Notes: generated by a model from the letters alone, not told the origin. 64,000 nucleotides of DNA from Gentiana macrophylla (GCA_026214975.1 CM047806.1:48501947-48565946), one strand, 5' to 3'. Counted from the first letter of the stretch, positions 11,524-24,842 are shown. Translations and numbers: made by a program.

Positions 11524-11738
11524 AAGTAGTTTTTTCCAGTGGTAAGTGAGCTTGAGAATGTCTAGAGATGTCACCGGTTCGATTCTCATTTGAGGCGCCA
11601 TGTTGAAAGACCTTTTGGCCAGATATTACCTCTAAATAAGAGCCAGACTCTGCAGGCACTACTCCGGGTCGAACTCCGTATTAGTCGGATCAGTTGGTTC
11701 CGGATACCGAAGGGTTTAAGCTAAAAAAAAAAAAAAAA
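11524..11738 (+). mobile_element. tRNA-derived SINE with poly(A) tail
   Basis: An A-box-like AGTGGTAAGTGAGC is at about 11,539 and a B box GGTTCGATTC at 11,576-11,585. A tRNA-unrelated body follows, with GGGTCGAACTCCG and GGTTCCGGATACC, and it ends in A16 (11,723-11,738). The flanks share an imperfect repeat (AACAAGACAATATG at about 11,507 and AACAAAACAATGTATG at about 11,742), a plausible target-site duplication. Confidence 0.7.
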
Positions 11739-12452
11739 CATAACAAAACAATGTATGCATTTATTTCTTTGCTAGAAGGTCTCCGTCTTCTTAATATGTG
11801 GAATGGGGTTGTGCCGATCTGATATCGTGCTTGTTTAGCGGATGTTGAATAAAAAGTTTCTTTCCTTTTCAATATATATACATAGAGAGAGAGATTTCTA
11901 TTATATATGTATACATATATATAGAGAGAGAGAGATTTTTTTATTTTTCCTTTATTGATAAACATGAATTCTAAAAAAAAAAAGTAATACTTGGCAAAAC
12001 AACATGCATTTATCAATGACGATGATATATCTGGGTTGATCATAATGAGTCTAAATTGATCATGATGTAATCTAACATGATCAACGATGGAAATTATCGT
12101 TGTGACACTCGTCGTGTCAAAACCGTTGTCTTTCAGATATTATTCTTAAAAAAAAAAAGAAAAAAAAAAAAAAAAAAAACACTCATGTACAAAATATATA
12201 TATATTTAAAATAAATAAATAATGGAATCAGCAAGTCCCATCCTGGTCTTGGAGTATATATTTCTTCTCCGAACACCCAACAAACCAAACTTTCAATGAC
12301 CCAACCAGAAAATACTGTTTTTTTTTTTTGTTTTTTTGTTTTTTTTTCTTCTTTTCCTTTTCCCTTCTTCTTGCAACTTGTAAGTAAAAACAAAAAATAA
12401 TATATTCTGGCTGAGACTAAGTTTGCTGGATTCGTTGTAGTGAGCTGGAGAT
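11739..12452. other. Upstream region of SCPL copy B
   Basis: AT-rich with GA/TA short repeats (11,870-11,935), a long A tract (12,149-12,179) and T tracts at 12,321-12,347. It should contain the promoter of SCPL copy B, but no unambiguous TATA box can be chosen. Confidence 0.4.
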
Positions 12453-12673
12453 ATGGAGGCGGGTGGCATGCTTCAGTATAGATGGAAGAAGCACGTTCAT
12501 ATTCGTGTGTGTATGCAGCTCTTAGTACTGTTACTTGAAGTAGATTACTGTTTAAAATTTGTTGCTCAAGGCACCAGCACCACAGTTAGTTTTCTCCTGG
12601 TTTTCTTGGACCACTTCCTTTCCAACTTCAGACTGGGTGCGTCACTTCACTAATTCACTATATATATTTCTGG

Positions 12674-12725
<52 letters not shown>

Positions 12726-15700
12726 AGAAATAATGATAAGATTGAGTTGTTTAGATAATTATGTTTGAATTTGAATTATGTTAGTAATGTTCTATCAGTT
12801 TAATCAATGCAAGCAATACAATCTCTTTTCTATTTATCTATTATTGTATCAGAACACTCATACTAATGTCTTTTAGATCCTGGTCAATCGTACAGAAATT
12901 TGTTTGGGTGGGGGTTCGTGACCGTGATCTGAACGAACCCTCACCCCCTCAATTCTTTATTATTTTATTTTACTCGTCTCAACCCGTCCTTTTTATTTTT
13001 CCCCTCCCCTCTGCAAATTTTCTGAGATCTAGTTCATCTTTTAACGTGAATTCTTGTGTCTAAATTAGGTCGATCTGCTAAAGTTTTTTTTTTAGAGACT
13101 GAATTTGTCTCAAAATCTGTCTTTGTTGGGCTGTCGGACAAAGAAGTGTGGTACACCGGTCCGCCACCGTGTTAGGAGAAATTTCTCAGATCCATCTTCT
13201 TTCTTCTGCTGCTGTTTTGAATTCTTCAAAGAAATCATTGTCTCCGCCTCCTCCTCCTCCTTCTTCTTCAGCAGTGAAGCTGCGGCCACCACCGGATAGT
13301 AAATCCGGCACCGTTCCAGAATCTTCTTTCTCTCCTCCGTTTTCTTTTTCTTTTTCTGTTGTTACCGCAATAATCTCCCGTTCCTGCACTTTTTTTCTCA
13401 GCTTTAATTTCCGTCGTCTCACCCACGCAGCTTCCTCCTCACAAAATCTATTTCTCGATTTCGATTTCGATTTCGATTTCGATCCCCACAGCCTTTTCTC
13501 CATCTCGCCACCACCTCTTTTCTTCTCTCCATATTAATTCTAAGCCGACCCCGCCATCTTCTTCTCCGACTTCCCGCCGTTCATAGCCGCATCTGTTCCT
13601 CCTTCTAAGAGCAACCGTAACAGAAGTAGTTTAGACTACCTCAAGTCTGACATTTAACGGCTGGAATTTTTTTCTCCACTAAAATCAAAATAATGGTGCA
13701 AATGTAGGATGCATCTTCCTCCGATGTGTCGATAACAGATGCTACATGTGGAACCAATAGTCCAGGCGGTCCAACTCTCCTTTTCCTACTTTCTGTCATA
13801 TGTAATTTTGGTACATAAAAAAAGTAATTTAAATTTATTCATGACAGAAAATTTAAAATATTTTAATACATAGCATTAATTTTTTTTTACATTATTACTA
13901 CATCTTATCAATCAAATATCATCCTTATAATTCTTTTACATTTTTCTTCCAATAAGTATTTGCCACATCATCTAACTTGGCAGACTCCATGAGGTCAATA
14001 CCCATGGACCACTACCGCTGCTCTAACCCCTGCTTTCTTATTTTTTTTCTTTTTCATTTTACTCTTTTCCCATCAGCTTTAAAATAATAAAAAATAAAAA
14101 ACAAACGCAGCACCAGAGGTTAAAGCAGCAGCAACTACAAGCTTTGATACAACAAGCTCTCGAGCATATATACCATTCCAGGTGGTTAGTCTTGCCGAGA
14201 ACTCTACTCTGGCGCCAGTGGGAGGGGCCAGGGGTTCGAATCCCCCGGCCCTCTTTCGTTTCCGAAAAAAAAAAAAAAATACAACAAGCTCTCCGTACAG
14301 GAACCCATTCCTTTTACAATTTTTATGTTTTTGTTTTTGTTTTTTTTTCTTTTTTAATTTTCTGTTTTAAATAAATTGTTCATTTGTCATTATTATCTTC
14401 CAAACCTCAGCAAAAACGTGGTATCCTTTTCTTTTATTGACGCTCCAATAACTTAACTAGTGAAAATCCCTAATATATTTATTTTTCTCTTGACTTCCTA
14501 TTCTTTTCTCCACCTTCTAAGCACTCTACACTCTTTCTTATTTCTTTTTAATACTCAAATTTAATTGTGTCTCTCAATTCAGTCATATCATCGGCATCTA
14601 TATTTTTCAATCATTTGATTTGCTCTAACCCAATCTATAAATTCTTCTTTCTTCTATATCTTTTTTAGGGTATAATATTCCCTCCAAATATTTATTCCTT
14701 CTATTTATCATTATTTAGATTATATATATTGTAATGTTCTATCATTTTAATCAATGCAAGCAATACAATCTCTTTTCTGGTCTATTAATATACATACATA
14801 CATCACCACAAAATATTGGATTGGAATTTGAATGATTTTTGAATTGTGTGATGCAGGTATATAGGAGTTGGTGAAAAAGAGGATGTGCAATTGTTTTATT
14901 ACTTCATAAAGTCTGAATCTGATAATAATCCTGAAAAGGACCCTCTTTTGCTGTGGCTAGCTGGTGGTCCTGGATGCAGTGGATTCTCTGCCCTTGTTTA
15001 TGAGATAGGTGTGAAACCAAGCATGCACCCCTCATTCATCAATATATTTAAATATTCTTTTTTTTAATTTTTAAATTTTTTTTTTGGCCTAGAAATCATC
15101 TACTTAAAATAGAGCAGTTGTGGAAATATGTGTTGGTAAAGATAGAATATCATCACTAATAATCAACATATACTATATTAGTCATGCTCTATTTCTTTTA
15201 CCTGTTATAGTATTGGTCTCCCTTGGGGAATTCTGTTTTTTCCAATAGGCCTATTTTTAGTTGAATAGGCCTACTTCTAGTGTTGATTACAGGGAAAATT
15301 TTAATCTCTTATATATTTCAGGGCCAATAAAGTTTGATCCTGTGCTATGTCCTGGAACTGTTCCCAAGCTGTCATTAAATCCTCATTCTTGGACAAAGGT
15401 AGATATCACAGCACCACGTAACTCGATCCTTTTCGCAAAATTTCGGGCTCTAAAATGTTCTTTTTATTATTATTAATTTGTTATGATACCTATGTTACCT
15501 AATGCTGGCCGGAAGTTGGATTATTAATATTTACAGATAGCAAACATTATATTTTTGGATTTGCCTGTGGGTACTGGATTTTCTTATGGAACAACTCCTG
15601 AAGCTTCTCTTTCTACTGATCTACAAGCATGTGATCAAGCCTATGAGTTTCTTAGAAAGGTGCGGTTTCTTTTCGTACAATGCATCCCATTTCTCAAGTT

Positions 15701-16078
15701 ATGAGTGTAGATAATGTGTCTTGTTTTGGATCTTGTGTTTAATGGAATTCCGTCAAATGCATCCCATTTTTCAAGTTTTCTCAATTTAATTTCCCATTTG
15801 GATACCGGGATTTCACGTGGCGCAACCAGAACTACAATAAACATGAATTGCGTGCTTTCTTTTATTTCTCTCTGAAGAAGTATAGAATGTAGTTTTTTGA
15901 CGATTTGGTAGACTGTATGCAGTGGATTGTTGAGCATCCAGATTACATGTTCAATCCAGTCTTTGTAGGCGGAGATTCTTACTCAGGCATTACTGTGCCC
16001 ATTGTCACGCAGCTTATATCTGATGGTAAGCGATTTGTATCCGATGAAGATATTCATGTAGGATGATGCACTAGGACT

Positions 16079-16146
<68 letters not shown>

Positions 16147-17978
16147 CTGTGTGGTGCAGGAAATGATGCTGGGGTAGAGCCAAGGATTGACCTCAAGGTA
16201 ATTTGTGTTTTTTTCAATCACATTTTCATATCTAAATATCTTCACAGTTGAAGATAAGTGGATGTATTTGAATGTTGAATGTCTTTCAGGGATACTCGTT
16301 GGGAAACCCATTGGTATCGGGTACTGAAATAAACTTCCGCGTCCAGTTTGCTCACGGCAAAGGTTTGATTTCTGATGAATTCTATGAGGTCGGTTTTAAT
16401 CGATCTGACAAGCTTGTGTTTTCTGTATTATATTATTATTAGTCCATATAAACTAGCTAATAGCTGTGGTTAAAAATTTCATAAACACAGACCTTGAAGA
16501 AAACCTGTGGAGAAAGATATTACTTCATAGATCCTCCTAATGTCCTCTGCAGTAAATATGTGGACTACTTTGAACAGGCAGGCAAACATACATTATATCT
16601 GTGTAACTTTATATATATTTGTTGATCTAACCGCTAAGTAACATTAATTACATGCCTTTTTTTTGCAGCTGGTGAGCAATCTTGATTATGCACATATTTT
16701 GGAGCCTAATTGTCCTCTTGTGAGTCCAAAGCCAAACAAATTATCATCATATGGTGCAAGATCTTTGTACGAAATCTTGCGTATTAAACCTCAACATCTC
16801 AATCATCAATGTACTCCATATACTTGTCGTGTAAGTGTTTCTTTTTTGTGTGTTCAAAGAAATTGTTAAATATGAAATTCTTAATGTTTCTGGTGATTGC
16901 AGATGGATAGTTATCACCTTTCTTATTATTGGGCTAATGATGAGCGTGTCCGAGCAGCCTTGCATGTTCGCAAGGTTCGGTTTTTTTGTGTACCCTTCAC
17001 TTAGAATTAGAATTCATGGGCTTAATTATTATCTCTTACAATTTTATGCACACAGGGTACTAAGGGGATGTGGGAAAGATGTGGTAATTACAGTTTGTCT
17101 TACACGTTGACACGAGGGGACAGTCTATCGTACATTGCAAACCTTAGCATAAAGGGATACAGATCCCTTATATACAGGTAAAAAAATCGTTGTGTCGCTG
17201 TACATTTTGTAGACCCGTTAATCATTAATTATTGATTATAATACGAGCGAGCCTCATTCGTAATCATACATTCATCACCGGTGTATATGAGTTTGTTTCA
17301 TATCATAATCTGTGCTTAACTAACAAGTAGAGTGTTGTGATTCAGCGGAGACCATGACATGGTGATACCCTTTTTTGGAACTGAAGCATGGATTAGGTCA
17401 CTAAAGTACCCCATTGTTGATGATTGGCGACAATGGATAGTTGAAGGCCAAGTTGCCGGGTTAGTTCACGTTTCTCAGGAATGTCTTTTCACACAACACA
17501 CATTTTCTTTTTCCAATATTAACTTTTTAAATTTTTGCTCTTATTTATTCTCGACTCACATTTAGATTGAGAATTCAATTTTTTCTGCAGAACTTGAGTC
17601 GAATGTATAAAATATACTTTTCGACCGATATTGAGTCTAGAAAACACTTGAATTCTGACTGAAATTAAGTCAGGATAACCAACCATATTTTGATTTATGT
17701 AAGGTCAGAATAGCATAAGTCAGGATAACCTACCAAATTTTGATTTATGTAAGGTCAGAATAGCATATACTGTGTAAAAGGATGCTCCATTTCTCTATCC
17801 TAATCTTTTTCACTTTTATAATGTGTTGTATGTCTTTTACTTGTTGTATTATATATATGTTGAAGATTTTATTCTTTCATGAAGAAAACAATAATGTAAA
17901 AGGTGACAGATATGTTTGCAATTTTCAAGAGTTTTTTTTTTTTTATTTTCATCTCTTAGAATTATGACAATGGACCTC

Positions 17979-18011
<33 letters not shown>

Positions 18012-18141
18012 TAATGACGAGGGACATGCCAAAAGAGACATATTAAATTGGACTGGTGCAATCTTCTTGTAGGTATACAAGGACCTATGCAAACAATTTG
18101 ACAATTGCAACTGTCAAGGTTAGCAATTTCTGTTCTTTTGA

Positions 18142-18183
<42 letters not shown>

Positions 18184-18295
18184 CCTCTCCCCTCCGCTCA
18201 TACTGCATCAGGGAGCAGGGCATACTGCGCCAGAGTACAAGGGTCCTGAGTGTAAAGCCATGTTTGAAAGGTGGATATCTTCACGCCCCCTCTAG
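12453..18295 (+). CDS. Serine carboxypeptidase-like (SCPL, clade IA-like acyltransferase type) gene, copy B, exon 1 frame-broken
   Basis: Fourteen exons: 12453-12636, 14857-15008, 15322-15398, 15537-15659, 15923-16025, 16160-16197, 16290-16388, 16491-16577, 16669-16830, 16903-16974, 17056-17177, 17346-17459, 18073-18118, 18212-18295. Exons 2-14 are open and encode about 426 residues. Visible motifs are YIGVGE, GGPGCSG (oxyanion loop), [17 protein letters not shown] (Ser nucleophile), SGDHDM (Asp) and GAGHTAPEY (His). The triad is therefore complete, and the total (~487 residues) fits the family. Clade IA members usually enter the secretory path to the vacuole and transfer acyl groups from glucose esters. 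Exon 1 starts with a hydrophobic leader, but the family motif LPGFxGPLPFxLxTGY is split between two frames. One base is missing near 12,595 (CTCCTGG where CTCCCTGG is expected), so the protein cannot be read through as shown. Either a recent pseudogene or a base error. Confidence 0.87.
12675..12722. repeat. (TA)n microsatellite in SCPL copy B intron 1
   Basis: A pure TA dinucleotide run, 39 bp after the exon 1 donor site. Confidence 0.95.
12784..12830 (+). repeat. Direct repeat, left copy (partner at about 14,731-14,777)
   Basis: About 47 bp beginning GTAATGTTCTATCA and containing AATCAATGCAAGCAATACAA. It recurs almost unchanged 1.95 kb downstream, so the two copies bracket the middle of intron 1 with its MITE and SINE. 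Confidence 0.8.
13020..13605. other. Pyrimidine-rich segment in SCPL copy B intron 1
   Basis: CT-rich sequence with a Ser/Pro-rich open frame (13,148-13,537 on +) and a (TTTCGA)n run at 13,456-13,483. It resembles a 5' UTR or first exon from another gene, possibly carried between the 47-bp repeats. The peptide is low-complexity and unlike any family I know. Confidence 0.3.
13609..14023. mobile_element. Tourist-like (PIF/Harbinger) MITE, 415 bp
   Basis: It is flanked by TAA on both sides (13,606-13,608 and 14,024-14,026), the 3-bp target duplication of PIF/Harbinger elements. The ends are inverted: GAGCAACCGTAACAG on the left and, on the other strand, GAGCAGCGGTAGTGG on the right (10 of 15 identical). 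There is no coding capacity. It sits inside intron 1 of SCPL copy B. Confidence 0.7.
14162..14278 (+). mobile_element. Short tRNA-derived SINE with 15-bp target-site duplication
   Basis: An A-box-like TGGTTAGTCTTG lies at 14,183-14,194 and a perfect B box GGTTCGAATCC at 14,233-14,243. It has a short body and a poly(A) tail ending at 14,278. The flanks are identical: ATACAACAAGCTCTC at 14,147-14,161 and again at 14,279-14,293. It lies in intron 1 of SCPL copy B. Confidence 0.9.
14294..14856. other. Remainder of SCPL copy B intron 1
   Basis: AT-rich with several T tracts. It holds the second copy of the 47-bp direct repeat at about 14,731-14,777. Nothing else recognised. Confidence 0.6.
16082..16142. 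repeat. (TA)n microsatellite in an SCPL copy B intron
   Basis: About 61 bp of TA. The homologous intron of copy A has only a short TA run at 119-131, a clear length difference between the paralogues. Confidence 0.95.
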
Positions 18296-18385
18296 TCAGG
18301 TTATATCTTCACACTTCATTGATCACCCAACAACAAAGACACTGCCGGCCCGGGTCACCGCAATCGGCAGGAATATATAAATAAT

Positions 18386-19800
<1,415 letters not shown>

Positions 19801-20285
19801 AAACTTTATTTTTATTGATAAACCAAATAAAAAGCTACAAAGTTCATTCATATATACCGCCCGCCTGCAGAGTTTACGTGATAGAGTCATGCGTAAGCGT
19901 GGCTTAAACCCTATATATGTGCAAAGCCAGGGAAGGAAAATCCATCACATAGGGAAGAATACTCACTCTATGCACTCCCAATAAAATCCCTGCCCCATAG
20001 ATAATTACATTAGTGGAAATCAAAGTGGAATAAATGTTGTAACTTTGTCGTCTGCCTGGTGTATACGATCGGGGGAGATAAAGTCGAAGATCGCTCCACA
20101 CCCTCATTCGAACTTGAGACGAGCAGCGCATTTGTGGTCATTCTGGTGAATTTTCGACATGACCACAAATCTCTCATTGCTCGTGTATAAGAAAAAATAC
20201 CCTTATGTTTGTAATCTTAAACACACGCTCCACTTAAAACTTTTATTCAGATAACACATTCTACTTGAATTAATACGCCTACAAG
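19801..20285. other. Intergenic stretch without a recognised gene
   Basis: Bases 19,850-20,170 are less AT-rich, with short open frames on the - strand that match nothing I know. No feature supported. Confidence 0.5.
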
Positions 20286-21147
20286 CAATGGCGGACGTAG
20301 GATCCTGGGCTGAAATTTGGGGGGGAGGAAAGAATTTTTTTCGCAATCAAAAAAACGCATACTAGTGTTTTTTCCTTTCGATTCAATGAGAACTAATACT
20401 ATATAATGACAATAAACACTACTATACTGATTTATGACATATATTAATGAAACACATTATTATATATATAACACGATCCTAACACATTAACCATTTTACT
20501 CCTATAAATAAATATTTCACACATGAATAACATTTTTTTGAGAGCAAAAACATTTCATACATTCGTAATTTTATTTTAGAAGTGAGCTGAGAAGAATGAA
20601 AAAAAGATCTGAAAATGGAAAAAAGGACGAGAAAAAAAAATGGTTGAGAAGAATAACAACGCACTGCATTATTACTACATGTGTATACTACGTTTGGTTG
20701 TAGCAAACATGTAATGCTGTATGAAGAAATAATAACATCTGGCGTTTTTCTCACTACTATTTTTTTTTTGTCTTTTTCTCATTTTAGATCAAAACGATCC
20801 TTTACATACGCAGCGTTTTGTCGTATACCACTATCTTTTTTTTCTATTATTTTTCCTCATTTTAGATCAAAACATCATTTTCAACCTTTAATCTTTTTAT
20901 TTTGTATAAGTAAAATCTTGCTAATATTTGTTTAGATGTAACATTTTTGTAATGATTGTGTAATTAATGGTTAATAATAAAAGTTTTATGTCAATTTATC
21001 CAATTATGACATATGAAATGGAGCGAATATAAATTTTGAGAAGAGGGAGGGGGGGGAGAGCGAAAAAAATTACACAACATATATAATAATGTCTTCCGGA
21101 TTCGAAGGAGGCGATTGCCCCCTAGACATAAGGTAAATCCGCCCCTG
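20286..21147. mobile_element. hAT-like non-autonomous element, 862 bp
   Basis: The right end read on the other strand starts CAGGGGCGGAT, and the left end reads CAATGGCGGAC. CAGGGGCGGA is a common terminal inverted repeat of plant hAT elements. G runs follow the left end and precede the right end. There is no coding capacity. An 8-bp target duplication is not evident, so the ends are approximate. Confidence 0.5.
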
Positions 21148-21746
21148 CGTACTGTGTACAAGTGGAGTGCTGAATTAATACGCCCACGACCTCAAAAAAA
21201 AAAAAAAAAAAAAAGAAATAATTAATCCAACATATATTTTTTCTTACAAAGTGTGTGATGCATTTGTTTACTCACTGTAAACCATTTTCTTTTGAAGGGA
21301 TGTAAACTATTTTTATTTGTATAGTTTTGGTTTTCCACGAAAGCCACACATTTTATTTCTTTACTCAATTTTGAAAGAATAAAATATAATATAAAAAGAC
21401 ATAGACAGTGAAAAATGTATTTATAAAAAATCAATAAAGGGAACACTTGAATAAGACATGTCATCTTGTGTTATTAGAAAATATTAAAGTGAGCAGTCGA
21501 ATAAGACGAACTAAATAGACAAGTGGGAATTGAGAAGGTAGCTTTCATATTTGAGGTAAAAAAAAAATGGTTTGTGATAAATCCATTTCCCTAAATAAAT
21601 AAATAAATAATAAAAATAAAAATTAAAAAAAAAAAAAAAGAGAGAGAGAGAGAGAGATTCAAATTTGTTGATTGCAAATGAAAATCTAAATTAAAAGCAG
21701 AAGTACACGTCAGGGCAAACGTTATACTACCTCTCCCCCTCCCATC

Positions 21747-21777
21747 CCCACCCCCACCCCCACCCCCACCCCCACCA
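21747..21777. repeat. (CCCCCA)n minisatellite
   Basis: Five consecutive C-rich hexamers. The complementary strand is a run of GGGGG blocks that could fold as a G-quadruplex. Confidence 0.85.
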
Positions 21778-21943
21778 TCACAATCAACTTTTTTTTTTGG
21801 ACATAATCCCAATCTTATTTTAAGCGTTTTTTTTCTTTTCATATAGGAATGTCCTAAAATTGTTATCCACTTAGACATATTAATAACAGAATGTTACAAT
21901 TAATATTCCACAACACGTTTTCTCAACAAAAAAAAAAATAATA

Positions 21944-22204
21944 CTCCCTCCGTTTCAATAAAATGATTCAGTTGCGAAAATGTTTTGTATCATTTTATAT
22001 GAGGCAGTATAATTTTCAATACAATATTTATTGTGATTTTACTTGATTCTACCCTTATTTATTACATTAGGAGATATAAAAAGAAGCACCACATTAATTA
22101 TATCAGGGCGACATTCTAATCATTTTATTGAAAAGTTAATCGATTAATTAAAATCCTTAATACGCGTATTTTTTAATGCGCCTCCGATAAATGAAACGGA
22201 GGAG
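21944..22204. mobile_element. Stowaway-like MITE (Tc1/mariner), 261 bp
   Basis: The left end CTCCCTCCGTTTC is preceded by TA. The right end GAAACGGAGGAG is followed by TA and is the inverse complement with one G missing. TA duplication and CTCCCTCCGT ends are typical of Stowaway MITEs. Confidence 0.85.
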
Positions 22205-22206
22205 TA

Positions 22207-22863
22207 ATAATAATCCACAACATGAATGTTAAATTGATGGCTCCTCAGCCCCTAATGAGGACAGTGACTTTGGGAAATTTAAGCCCAGAATTAACATGGG
22301 AGAATGGATCCACGTGACATGTCCTCACCACACGGTTTCATTCTGAGAATAAAGCACATGGCCCAGACATGACACACCTGGCCATTCTCCACGTGTAAAG
22401 CCTCCATATTAAACCTCCCTTTGATAGAGGCATCAAAACAGAGGCGTGTAGACGGGGACTTCAAAAATAAACAAATTAAAGAGGGGTGGTTTTCTCGTCA
22501 CACAACCACTTTCGATATTACTACCTGAATTCCTATTCAAATGTCAGAATCACAAAATTAAAAATTATTTTTATCCTGTCGTAATTACATTTTAAAGTAT
22601 TATTTATTGTATTTTTTTTATATCTATCATTATTTATTAAGGGCTGTGAGATTGAAAACAATATTGTATAAATTATTTTCAAATGTTGTTATTGTCATTT
22701 TGATATTAAATAGCATTAACAGCTCTTCTTAATATGTGTGTTTTTGGTAACTGCGACAGTTAAATAGGAATAGATGGAGTATATTTTTTTGTTCTTTTTT
22801 ATATTCGGCACCACAAATCAGAAATATTAGTGTTCATTGTCACTATCAGCAACAATAAATGCT
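22207..22863. other. Intergenic stretch with two CACGTG boxes
   Basis: No gene seen. Two G-box-type CACGTG motifs occur at about 22,312 and 22,391 in a less AT-rich stretch that looks promoter-like, but no downstream gene was found. Confidence 0.4.
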
Positions 22864-22991
22864 ATTATTAGGTTTTAGAAAAGTAATTGTATTGTCATTC
22901 AATTGTAAAAATGTATTACAATAGGTATTTATAGGCACAGTAGGTAAAGTAAATAATACAAATAAATAAAATATTCTACACTATTTGTCTA

Positions 22992-23441
22992 GGAAGGCGG
23001 GAAAAATTGTTTCAACGTCAGATTTAAGTTTGATCGGAAAAAGCCAAATATATTTGGTAAAATCATCCAAAAAACTAACATAATAACGAGACCCATAGGT
23101 CGAAGTTTCATGACAAGGACCCCAAACATCACTATAAATCAAATCTAACGGTGCATGAGAAGTAAAATCGAAACATAAAAAGAGTTTGACGATGGCTCTT
23201 GGCCGGTGACAAGGGCACAAACAGTAGGAGGTGCCTTATTGGAAACGTGAAAGGAAGACGCTTGAAGACTTGTTGGAGCCTTTGGGAAGGAGCAATGTCC
23301 AAGGCAGCGATGCCACGTGGTGGAGGAGCATAGATTGGCGGAGAGGCGTGTGGTGGAGGGACGGCTTGGCTGGGGAGAGAAGTAGTAGAGCCCATCTTTG
23401 ACTACACCTCTAAGAAGGATGTTGCCCGAGTAGTCCTTCAC
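22992..23441 (-). pseudogene. Copia pre-integrase and truncated integrase
   Basis: On the - strand the GAG-pre-integrase segment (GNILLRGVVKDGLYYF, then WHRCLGH) is followed after a frame change by LIYSDVWGPCHETSTYGSRYY and FLDDFTKYIWLFPIK of the integrase core. The frame ends in FPAFLDK immediately against the 3' LTR, so only the first part of the core domain is present. Confidence 0.8.
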
Positions 23442-23476
23442 AAGAAAAAAGGTGTCATGAAACTCGAAGAAAAGAA

Positions 23477-24842
23477 TTATCGAGAGGTAAATTTGTGGAC
23501 CGAAAGGAGATTTTTAAGCGAGGAATGGGACACAAGTATATTAGATAAGTGGTAAAGTGCGGAGGGAAGTAAGCGAAGAAGAACAGAGTGAGAGATTGGT
23601 AAACCTGTACCGTCTCCTATGTGTATTTGATCAGTGCCGCCATACGGTTCAGAAGTGAGATTGAGGTTGCGAAAATCATTCGTGAGATGATGCGTTGCCC
23701 CAGTATCAGGAATCCATGCAGAAGGAGTGACATGATGTTGCTCTCGGATAGGGTACGCAAAGATAAGCCTGTGGTGGTCGGGGAGCAGGAGGCCGTGGGT
23801 TGGAGCCACGGGACTCCTCATACGCCAATAGCAAACTTGAGTTGTGTGACATGTTTTAGCACATATCTGACACTTGGGTAATGGATCATTCTGGTTGGAG
23901 GAAGAGGGTTGTGATGGACGAGGTTGACCTCGGCCACGACCACCACGCCCCCGGCCTCTGTTGTTCCCGTTACCATTATCTCGGTTGCGGTTATTAGACG
24001 AATGATTTGCAGAACCGTTACTATAATTTGTGATGGACGAGGTTGAACCAGTACCATAGTTGTTGGAAAATGAATTGTTACCGTGAGAAGAATTACGGCA
24101 TAGTTCGCGCTGATGGAGCCGGATGGGGGGGGCGGTGTGGGAAAGCGATGGCAAAGAATCGGCCGTGTAGTTGTTAATTTCGGCCGGCGGTGAGAAAGTC
24201 GGGAGTATAATTCATCGAGAGAGAGAGTCGGTGAGCAGAGAGCATGGTGACAAGAGACTCGAACTCGAGTCCTAAACCGGCAAGAGATACGCAATGATGT
24301 CTTCAACGGAGAGGGATGGCCGGCGAGTGAGAGTTGATCGGCAATATTTTTGATTTTGAAGAAGTATTCAGAGGCGGTGATGTTGCCTTTGCGTGTTGAT
24401 GCCAGGGAGGTACGGAGTTGGACCATTTTTGAGCGGCTTTGAGACGCAAAGGCGGTGGAGAGGGCCGACCAAATTTCCGATGATGTTGTGGCCGTATAAA
24501 CTTGCAATAAAACGTCATCGGTGAGAGAAGAGGTAATTGTAGATAGTATAAGATTATCGTTTGAGTCCACGTTGTGAAATTTGGATTCACGAGAGGTGGT
24601 TGCGCCGCACCTTCGCCGGTGGTAATGGTTGGCGGCGGTGGTGGGATGGTTCCATCCACATAGCCAAAAACTCCCATCCGCGCTTGGTATGGGACGATTT
24701 GTGCTCGCCAAAGGTTGAAGTTTGGACGTGTGAGTTGTGTAATACGGATAGCGAAGAAGGGGTGAAGGAGGGGTATTGTCTTGTGGCGGCGGCGGTGGTT
24801 TCTTCTACTACTTGCAGACATGGCGGCGGCGGTCGTGGTTGA
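23477..24842 (-). pseudogene. Copia gag and protease, frame-broken
   Basis: On the - strand a gag of the class starting near LTRPNFNLWRAQ (about 24,755) reads through NLILSTITSSLTDDVL, TSSEIWSALSTAFASQSRSK and KGNITASEYFFKIKNIADQL (24,320-24,560). It then changes frame to a Ser/Asn- and Gly/Arg-rich linker (NRGRGRGGRGRG), a zinc-knuckle-like CQICAKTCHTTQVC and the protease motif WIPDTGATHHLTND near 23,700. The knuckle has Cys where the usual motif has Gly. At least two frame breaks separate the parts. Confidence 0.8.

Noticed and set aside
12559..12768. Alternative start for SCPL copy B in a third frame
   Set aside because: That frame gives no SCPL motifs. The conserved PGFLGPLPF text lies in a different frame that has an in-frame TAG just upstream at 12,587.
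13148..13537. 129-codon Ser/Pro-rich open frame
   Set aside because: Low-complexity CT-rich sequence; the Phe-Asp repeat comes from (TTTCGA)n. No family match and no splice continuity, so not called as a gene.
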